A stretch of 11,136 nt of DNA from Oscillatoria sp. Prado101 (GTDB taxonomy: Bacteria; Cyanobacteriota; Cyanobacteriia; Cyanobacteriales; Oscillatoriaceae). Shown piece after piece: positions 6,654 to 11,136 of the stretch. The notes below the pieces were generated by a model that searched no databases, had not been told where the DNA came from, and saw only the letters and a program-made list of their open reading frames with translations. A program made the translations under genes and the position numbers. Where the stretch lies: assembly GCA_025454445.1 (NCBI GenBank), contig JALOOK010000087.1:1-11136 (forward strand), in the 5' to 3' direction. How positions within the stretch are numbered: position 1 is the stretch's first letter; the number at the start of each line of letters is the position of its first letter.

Positions 6654-9398
6654 ATGCAGGAAGAACAACCGTCAACAGAACAGCTATTGCTAGAAATAGA
6701 AAGGCTGCGCCAGGAAGTGGAACAGTTAAAGCAGGAAAAAACTGACCTGGAAATCTTGCTGGAAATGACCACCGAACACTCCGATGTCGTTGAAGCTGAA
6801 CTGCACAACAAGGCACTGGAAGCGGTGCGCGAAAGCGAGAAGAAGCTGGCCCAATTCCTGGAAGCCATGCCGGTGGGCGTGTTCGTTGCTGATGCCACCG
6901 GCAAGCCCCACTACGCCAATCGCGCCGCGCAGCAGCTGCTGGGCAACAGTGTCCTGCCTGATGTTCAACCGGCACAATTGCCAGAGATTTATCACGTCTA
7001 TATGGCGGGAACCGACCGGCTGTACCCGGAAGACAAATTGCCGGTGGTGCGGGCGCTCAGCGGCGAAAGTGCGCTCGTTGAAGATATGGAACTCCGCCAA
7101 GGAGACCAAATTATCCCCCTAGAAGCTTGGGCAACCCCAATCTTTGATGAAAAGGGCAGTGTTGCTTATGGGATAGTCGTCTTTCAAGACATCACGCCGC
7201 GCAAACAGGCGGAAGCCGAGCGACTTCGCTTCACCTCGGAGCTGGAAGCCAAAAATGCCGCCCTCGAACAGCTAGACAAGCTCAAAGACGAGTTTCTCGC
7301 CAACACATCCCACGAACTGCGCACCCCGCTCAATGGCATTATTGGCATTGCCGAGTCTCTGATCGATGGCGCTACCGGCACACTCCCTGAAAAGACGCTT
7401 TCCAACCTGGCGATGATTGTCTCCAGCGGCAAAAGATTGGCATCTCTCGTCAACGACATCCTGGATTTTGCTAAACTAAAACACCACAATCTCGAACTGC
7501 AAAAGATGCCAGTGGGGGTGCGAGAAATTGCTGATGTCGTTATAGCGCTCAGCCAGCCCCTCGCCCGCAATAAACCTTTACAGATCGTCAACATAATCAG
7601 CCCCGATTTGCCGCCGGCAGATGCCGATGAAAATCGAGTGCAGCAGATTATGCACAACCTCGTCGGGAATGCCATTAAGTTTACTGATGCCGGCATTATA
7701 GAAGTGTCAGCTGAGGTGGTAGACAAATGTCCGGGTGCGCGAGTGTGCGGGTGCGACCGGCATAATAAAGAATACCTCTGCCCCTCCCCGTGTCCCCCCC
7801 TGTCTCCCTCTTACTTATCAATTACCGTTTCCGACACCGGCACCGGCATCCCCACTGACAAATTAGACCGAATTTTTGAATCCTTTGAACAAGCAGACGG
7901 CTCTACCGCACGCCAGTACGGAGGCACCGGCTTGGGGCTGGCCATTAGCAAAAAGCTAGTGGAGTTGCACGGGGGTGAAATTTGGGTGGAGTCAGCGCTG
8001 GGGCGAGGTTCGCGGTTTACTTTTACCCTGCCGGTGGCAGAGGAAAAGAAGGCGCAAAAAGCAACAACCAAAAAGCCGGAACAAATTGTCTCTTCTGTCG
8101 TCAATTCCCAACCCCCCCTCACCGGCTCCGAAATTTTAACCCATTCTAGCGGACAGTTCAAAATCCTGATTGTCGATGACGAGCCGGTGAATCTTCAGGT
8201 GCTAGTCAACTATCTTTCCCTGCACAACTATACCACAGCTCGCGCCTCCAGCGGGCGGGAGGCGCTGGAAATCATACAGCAGGGTTTCCAGCCGGATCTC
8301 GTCTTGCTCGATGTGATGATGCCGCGCATGACCGGCTATGAAGCTTGCCGGCAAATCCGCCAGCTGTTTCCCGCCTCAGAACTGCCGGTGGTGTTGCTCA
8401 CCGCCAAAAATCAAGTTTCAGATTTGGTGCAGGGATTCCGCGCCGGTGCCAACGATTACCTGACCAAACCCATCTCCAAAGACGAACTGATCGCCCGCAT
8501 AAAAACCCACATCCAGCTCTCCAAAATCAACCAGGCATACGGGCGCTTCGTGCCGCACAATTTCCTGCGCTTCCTCAACCGAGAAAGCATTTTGGATGTC
8601 AAAATCGGCGATCAAGTGCAGAAAGACATGACAGTTCTATTTTCCGACATTCGCTCGTTTACCGCACTGTCGGAAGGAATGACGCCGGAAGAAAACTTTA
8701 ATTTTATCAACTCCTACTTAAGCCAGGTGAGCCCGGTGATTCGCACGCACAGAGGCTTTATTGATAAATACATCGGTGACGCCATCATGGCGCTGTTTCC
8801 CGAAACCCCCGAAGACGCTTTGAAAGCCGCCATCGAGATGCAAAAACAGGTTTCCCTCTACAACCAGCACCGGCAGCAGAGTGGCTACCCCCCGATCTCC
8901 ATTGGCATTGGGTTGCACACCGGCAGTTTAATGCTGGGCACCGTCGGAGAAGAGCAGCGGATGCAAACCACCGTAATTTCCGATGCCGTCAATCTGGCGT
9001 CGCGCCTGGAAGGTTTAACGAAGCTCTACGGTGCCGGCATCGCCCTCAGCGGGCAGACCTTAATCAGTCTCGACCAAATCACCAAATACCATTACAGATT
9101 TTTAGGAAAAATTAAAGTCAAAGGCAAAAAAGAATCTGTTTCAGTCTTTGAAGTTTTCGACGCAGATCCCCCCGATATTCTGGCCATAAAGCACCAAACA
9201 CGCACCCTGTTTGAGCTTGGCATTTTACTGTATCACGAGAGAAACTTCGCTACAGCCTTTCAAATCTTTAAGGAAATTTTACAACTTAATAGAAGCGACA
9301 GAGCCGCTACCTTTTACGTCAAGCGCTGCCGGCATTTTCTCACAGGCGAGATGCCGGTGGAGTGGGAGGGGATGGAGGTTGTAGGTGAGAAATTATAG
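6654..9398 (+). CDS. Hybrid PAS-histidine kinase-receiver-class III adenylyl cyclase (CyaC-like)
   Basis: This protein likely makes cAMP under phosphorelay control. Residues 3-65 form a coiled coil, followed by a PAS/PAC sensor (about 66-185). The kinase has its H-box SHELRTP (His220), N-box (Asn339), G1 DTGTGIP (394-400) and G2 GGTGLGL (423-429). The receiver has Asp508/Asp509, phosphoacceptor Asp553 in LLDVMMP and Lys605. The cyclase (about 640-840) keeps metal-binding Asp665 (FSDIRSFT) and Asp709 (KYIGD), Lys705, and transition-state Asn780 and Arg784 (VNLASR). The adenine-specifying Asp is Thr773, a swap known from cyanobacterial adenylyl cyclases such as CyaB1. A TPR-like tail ends the chain (about 850-905). 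No membrane segment is visible, so it is probably cytosolic. Residues 359-386 are a Cys/Pro-rich insert inside the ATPase domain. The start is the first ATG of the frame, with only a weak ribosome site. Confidence 0.92.
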   Translation: MQEEQPSTEQLLLEIERLRQEVEQLKQEKTDLEILLEMTTEHSDVVEAELHNKALEAVRESEKKLAQFLEAMPVGVFVADATGKPHYANRAAQQLLGNSVLPDVQPAQLPEIYHVYMAGTDRLYPEDKLPVVRALSGESALVEDMELRQGDQIIPLEAWATPIFDEKGSVAYGIVVFQDITPRKQAEAERLRFTSELEAKNAALEQLDKLKDEFLANTSHELRTPLNGIIGIAESLIDGATGTLPEKTLSNLAMIVSSGKRLASLVNDILDFAKLKHHNLELQKMPVGVREIADVVIALSQPLARNKPLQIVNIISPDLPPADADENRVQQIMHNLVGNAIKFTDAGIIEVSAEVVDKCPGARVCGCDRHNKEYLCPSPCPPLSPSYLSITVSDTGTGIPTDKLDRIFESFEQADGSTARQYGGTGLGLAISKKLVELHGGEIWVESALGRGSRFTFTLPVAEEKKAQKATTKKPEQIVSSVVNSQPPLTGSEILTHSSGQFKILIVDDEPVNLQVLVNYLSLHNYTTARASSGREALEIIQQGFQPDLVLLDVMMPRMTGYEACRQIRQLFPASELPVVLLTAKNQVSDLVQGFRAGANDYLTKPISKDELIARIKTHIQLSKINQAYGRFVPHNFLRFLNRESILDVKIGDQVQKDMTVLFSDIRSFTALSEGMTPEENFNFINSYLSQVSPVIRTHRGFIDKYIGDAIMALFPETPEDALKAAIEMQKQVSLYNQHRQQSGYPPISIGIGLHTGSLMLGTVGEEQRMQTTVISDAVNLASRLEGLTKLYGAGIALSGQTLISLDQITKYHYRFLGKIKVKGKKESVSVFEVFDADPPDILAIKHQTRTLFELGILLYHERNFATAFQIFKEILQLNRSDRAATFYVKRCRHFLTGEMPVEWEGMEVVGEKL
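7728..7811 (+). repeat. In-frame repeat-like insert in the kinase ATPase domain (84 bases)
   Basis: These 28 codons (residues 359-386) separate the strand after the N-box (IIEVSAEVVDK) from the strand leading to G1 (YLSITVSDTGTGIP), where HATPase domains normally have a short loop. The DNA starts G-rich, including GTGCGGGTGCG at 7745-7755. It ends as a long C/T tract of the kind common between cyanobacterial genes. The same 11-mer occurs in reverse complement in non-coding DNA at 10867-10877. The encoded peptide is rich in Cys and Pro and looks like no domain. Confidence 0.6.
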
Positions 9399-9430
9399 AA
9401 ATCGCATCATCGCATTGGGCATCGGAAATT

Positions 9431-9476
9431 GGGCATTGGGAATTGAGCAGGGGAGCGGGGGAAATTGCCAATGCCC
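9431..9476. terminator. Hairpin between convergent genes, possible two-way terminator
   Basis: GGGCATTGGGAATT (9431-9444) pairs with AATTGCCAATGCCC (9463-9476) at 13 of 14 positions. The hairpin lies between the cyclase stop at 9398 and the NblB-like stop at 9497 on the other strand. No T-run follows on either strand, so termination is inferred from position and symmetry. It may be simply a repeat element. Confidence 0.4.
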
Positions 9477-9516
9477 CATGCCAGAAGCCCCATGCCCTAT
9501 GCCTCATGCCCTATGC
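9475..9516. repeat. Heptamer tandem array (CCCATGC-type STRR)
   Basis: Six consecutive seven-base units run CCCATGC, CAGAAGC, CCCATGC, CCTATGC, CTCATGC, CCTATGC. This is a short tandemly repeated repetitive sequence of the type known in filamentous cyanobacteria. It overlaps the 3' end of the HEAT-repeat gene: that gene's TAG stop (9497-9499) and last six codons lie within the array. Confidence 0.8.
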
Positions 9517-10165
9517 CGGTTTTAGCCGCATCAGCCACCTGCTCCACTTCATCTTGCGCCAGCCTCTCCAAAATCGAGCGGGCGTTTTCTCCGCCTAGGC
9601 GTGCCAGGGCTTGCGCCACCCTGTAGCGAATCTGCCAATCCGCGTGCGCCGCATGGGGAATCAGCAGCGGCACAGCCCGCACATCGCCCAATTCCCCCAA
9701 AGAACTAATGGCAGCCATTCTGATAAGTTCTTCTCCGGCACTCAGGGCATTTTCCAACAGTTCAAACGAGCGCCGATCGCCCAGTTCTCCTAGCGCCGCC
9801 ACGATACTGAACTTAACCAGCCACTCGGGAGTGGTTTCGTACAGGTGTTGCAAGTCTTCAAAAGCTTCTGTTAACTGCAACCCGCCCAAAGAATCAGCCG
9901 CTGCCGCCTGGACATCCGGTTCCGGATCGTTGAGCAAGCGCTCCCGAAGCAGGGTAAAAGTCGTCTGTAAATCTTGACGCCCCAGCGACGCCATTTGCGA
10001 TACCGCTGCGTACCGAACGCGGGGGCTGCTGTCAGAAATGGCAGTTTGGGCTAGCTCGAAAGCGCGAGCCGGTTCTAGCTGGCGCAATTGGTTAACCGCT
10101 CGGATGCGATCCCCCAAATCATCCGAACTCAGCAGCTGCCTGACAGATTCAGGAGTAATGCTCAT
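9497..10165 (-). CDS. nblB: HEAT-repeat protein, probable phycobilisome degradation factor NblB
   Basis: The 222-residue product consists almost entirely of HEAT-like helical repeats, with units such as SPRVRYAAVSQMASL, PDVQAAAADSLGGL, LVKFSIVAALGELGD, IRMAAISSLGELGD and WQIRYRVAQALARLGG. Length, the start MSITPESVRQLLSS and the repeat pattern resemble cyanobacterial NblB (about 220 residues). NblB is related to phycocyanobilin lyases and is needed for dismantling phycobilisomes under nutrient stress. The call rests on memory of the family; a generic HEAT protein or a lyase-like protein is the alternative. It ends convergently with the cyclase gene, and its last residues GIGHEA (217-222) are encoded by a heptamer array, so the tail is probably not functional. 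The start ATG (10163-10165) has a modest GAGA upstream. No lyase partner gene lies next to it. Confidence 0.72.
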   Translation of the reverse strand: MSITPESVRQLLSSDDLGDRIRAVNQLRQLEPARAFELAQTAISDSSPRVRYAAVSQMASLGRQDLQTTFTLLRERLLNDPEPDVQAAAADSLGGLQLTEAFEDLQHLYETTPEWLVKFSIVAALGELGDRRSFELLENALSAGEELIRMAAISSLGELGDVRAVPLLIPHAAHADWQIRYRVAQALARLGGENARSILERLAQDEVEQVADAAKTGIGHEA

Positions 10166-10179
10166 TTTCTCAATAATTT

Positions 10180-10257
10180 AACCTAAGTTGCTAGTTATAA
10201 GTATAAGCAATCGAGCTCCCCCTTCCCCCCTCGTTAAAAAGGGTGGGAGTCTGAGAA
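10180..10257 (+). repeat. Dispersed repeat, copy B (78 bases)
   Basis: This is the second copy of the element at 6064-6138, in the same orientation and diverged from it. It lies just upstream of the NblB-like gene (minus strand) and runs into a palindrome at 10254. Its C-rich/G-rich stem is imperfect compared with copy A. If it is transcribed with the downstream gene it would form part of that gene's leader. Confidence 0.7.
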
Positions 10258-10319
10258 ACCGGGTTTCTGAATAAATCTCTCGGGGGAGATGCAAAAGTTT
10301 TTCCAGAAACCCGGTTTCT
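10254..10319. repeat. Inverted pair of AGAAACC palindromes after the CBS gene
   Basis: AGAAACCGGGTTTCT (10254-10268) and its exact reverse complement (10305-10319) form a 16-bp stem with one further G-C pair, around a 34-base loop. The pair begins 11 bases past the CBS gene's stop codon on the minus strand. It could slow or end transcription, although no T-run follows. It is the same family as the cluster at 6243-6326. Confidence 0.8.
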
Positions 10320-10330
10320 GAGTGGGAGCA

Positions 10331-10798
10331 TTATTCAGCCTCACCAGCCGCCATTGCTCGCACAATATCCCCACGGGTGAGGATACCAATCACATGGCCC
10401 GCGCTGTCGATCGCCGGCAAACGGTTAATCCCGCGATCGTGCATCAGCTTGGCAGCCTCTCGCAGGGGTTTATCCGGTGTCGTTGTGATCGCCCCCTGGC
10501 TCATCACTTCCCCAACCGTTTGCCCGAGCGCCTTGTGCAGCTCTCGCTCGTAACGGGCTGGATTTTCCAGAAATATCACGCTGTCGAGCAGCATGATATA
10601 CGGCGGGGGAGTCGCCCCTGTTTCCCGCCACATCAAATCAGTCTCAGAAATAATGCCCACCAACTTGCCGCCACTGTCCACCACCGGCAAACCGCCTATG
10701 CGGCGTTCTGCCAAAATCTGGATCGCCTCCTGGAGAGGAGTCTCGGGCCGCACCACAATCGGATCGCGGGTCATCACATCGGCAACTGTCTTGGGCAT
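10331..10798 (-). CDS. Two-CBS-domain protein
   Basis: The 155-residue product is a tandem CBS pair (Bateman module) with nothing attached. CBS1 spans about residues 3-60 (VADVMTRDPIVVRPETPLQEAIQIL, GLPVVDSGGKLVGIISETDL). CBS2 spans about 92-150 (VGEVMSQGAITTTPDKPLREAAKLM, RLPAIDSAGHVIGILTRGDIVRAM). The G-I-I/L-[ST]-x-x-D stretches end each unit as expected. Such modules usually bind adenine nucleotides and regulate an attached or partner protein; free-standing ones are common in cyanobacteria and some act on redox enzymes. Which ligand or partner applies here cannot be told. The gene diverges from a [2Fe-2S] ferredoxin gene (start 10938) and lies 165 bases upstream of the NblB-like gene on the same strand. 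The ATG at 10796-10798 fits the domain start, though the ribosome site is poor. Confidence 0.88.
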   Translation of the reverse strand: MPKTVADVMTRDPIVVRPETPLQEAIQILAERRIGGLPVVDSGGKLVGIISETDLMWRETGATPPPYIMLLDSVIFLENPARYERELHKALGQTVGEVMSQGAITTTPDKPLREAAKLMHDRGINRLPAIDSAGHVIGILTRGDIVRAMAAGEAE

Positions 10799-10854
10799 GC
10801 TGAAGGCAATTTGCTACAGAAATCCACTGCCCTCTAATCCTACACCTCTGTGGG

Positions 10855-10877
10855 GGCACCGGCACCCGCACCCGCAC
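10855..10877. repeat. Short GGCACC/CGCACC hexamer tract
   Basis: About four near-identical six-base units (GGCACC, GGCACC, CGCACC, CGCAC) lie between the divergent CBS and ferredoxin genes. In reverse complement the tract reads GTGCGGGTGCGG, sharing an 11-mer with the insert in the cyclase gene at 7745-7755. It is low-complexity DNA with no evident function. Confidence 0.55.
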
Positions 10878-10897
10878 AGACCGCCAGCTTCCAATCG

Positions 10898-10915
10898 TTA
10901 CAATCAGAAATGTAA
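10898..10915 (+). promoter_or_regulatory. Candidate -10 box and small palindrome before the ferredoxin gene
   Basis: TACAAT at 10899-10904 fits a cyanobacterial -10 box and ends 33 bases before ATG 10938. It overlaps an inverted pair, TTACA (10898-10902) and TGTAA (10911-10915), separated by eight bases, which could be an operator. Both motifs are short and could arise by chance. Confidence 0.3.
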
Positions 10916-10937
10916 AGATTCATGTAGCCCCCACTCA

Positions 10938-11136
10938 ATGGCACAAGCGGACAGCGACCAAAAGCACCCAGAGCCAAAATACCGCTGCGTCACAGTTTGC
11001 CAGCACACTTCCTGCCAGCGAAACGGATCGGCAGAGGTGCTGCAAGCATTTCAAGATTCTCAAACACCGGAATTCGCGGTCAGCCCCAGCGGCTGCCTGG
11101 GCCAGTGCAGCTCCGGGCCCACGGTGCGCGTCAGTC
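10938..11136 (+). CDS. Thioredoxin-like [2Fe-2S] ferredoxin (3' end beyond the window)
   Basis: The first 66 codons encode a (2Fe-2S) ferredoxin-domain protein of the thioredoxin-fold type. The start is MAQADSDQKHPEPKYRCVTV. The cluster motif follows: C21-QHTS-C26-QRNGS, then GCLGQCSSGPTVRV with Cys53 and Cys57. Those four cysteines, with spacing C-x4-C ... C-x3-C, are the expected ligands of the cluster. Related domains are found in NuoE/HoxE-type subunits and in small cyanobacterial ferredoxins, where they transfer electrons. The reading frame is intact to the window edge; the remaining 3' part is unseen, so whether this is a small single-domain protein or a larger subunit is open. It diverges from the CBS gene. 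There is no clear ribosome site before the ATG, but the conserved region starts at residue 15, so the start is plausible. Confidence 0.85.
   Translation, partial: MAQADSDQKHPEPKYRCVTVCQHTSCQRNGSAEVLQAFQDSQTPEFAVSPSGCLGQCSSGPTVRVS

Noticed and set aside
7184..7726. Minus-strand open frame of 180 codons within the cyclase gene
   Set aside because: It lies wholly opposite the histidine-kinase domain, which has all its catalytic motifs on the plus strand; the antisense product is Ser/Ala-rich with no recognisable domain.
10431..10441. HIP1 site (GCGATCGC)
   Set aside because: The closest matches, such as GCGATCGT here, each differ by at least one base. I found no perfect copy on reading.
10322..10837. 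Plus-strand open frame of 171 codons over the CBS gene
   Set aside because: The minus strand encodes a clear two-CBS-domain protein across the same bases; the plus-strand product is His/Arg-rich with no recognisable domain.

Overview
The window looks like chromosomal DNA from a filamentous cyanobacterium, probably of the Oscillatoria/Microcoleus/Coleofasciculus type. The grounds are the gene content: a giant Ser/Thr kinase-ATPase-GAF-SpoIIE protein, regulators of the slr1658 and slr1659 families, a hybrid histidine kinase-adenylyl cyclase, and an NblB-like HEAT protein. The many intergenic palindromes (AGAAACC[C/G]GGTTTCT), C-rich hairpins and ATGCCCC-type heptamer arrays fit the same group. 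Family names are from recognition by eye; no search was run.

Positions 1-6065 (+) hold a signalling cassette. First comes the 3' part of a gene for a protein that joins a Hanks-type kinase, an AAA/STAND ATPase, a helical-repeat region, a GAF sensor and a PP2C/SpoIIE phosphatase. Next is an RsbW/SiaB-like HATPase kinase gene broken by one in-frame TAA at 5286-5288. Last is a small STAS-like protein with a conserved Ser-Ser. Together they resemble a partner-switching module in which the phosphatase and the small kinase act in opposite directions on the STAS protein. As written in this sequence, the small kinase is not made full length.

Positions 6066-6653 hold no gene. They contain a run of repeats and hairpins, then a GC-rich stretch with a 14-base direct repeat, then an AT-rich candidate promoter for the next gene. 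Positions 6654-9398 (+) encode a 914-residue coiled coil-PAS-histidine kinase-receiver-class III cyclase protein, likely a phosphorelay-controlled adenylyl cyclase. Its ATP-binding domain carries an in-frame insert of about 28 residues that looks like captured intergenic repeat DNA.

The cyclase gene converges on an NblB-like HEAT-repeat gene (9497-10165, -), whose last codons lie inside a heptamer tandem array. Upstream of it on the same strand is a two-CBS-domain protein (10331-10798, -), separated from it by a second copy of a dispersed repeat and two palindromes. Divergent from the CBS gene, a thioredoxin-like [2Fe-2S] ferredoxin begins at 10938 (+) and runs off the window.

The theme is signal transduction: protein phosphorylation and dephosphorylation, cAMP, and possible adenine-nucleotide sensing by CBS domains. 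No rRNA, tRNA, complete mobile element or CRISPR array was recognised. The most notable points are the single nonsense codon in the small kinase and the repeat-derived insert in the histidine kinase.
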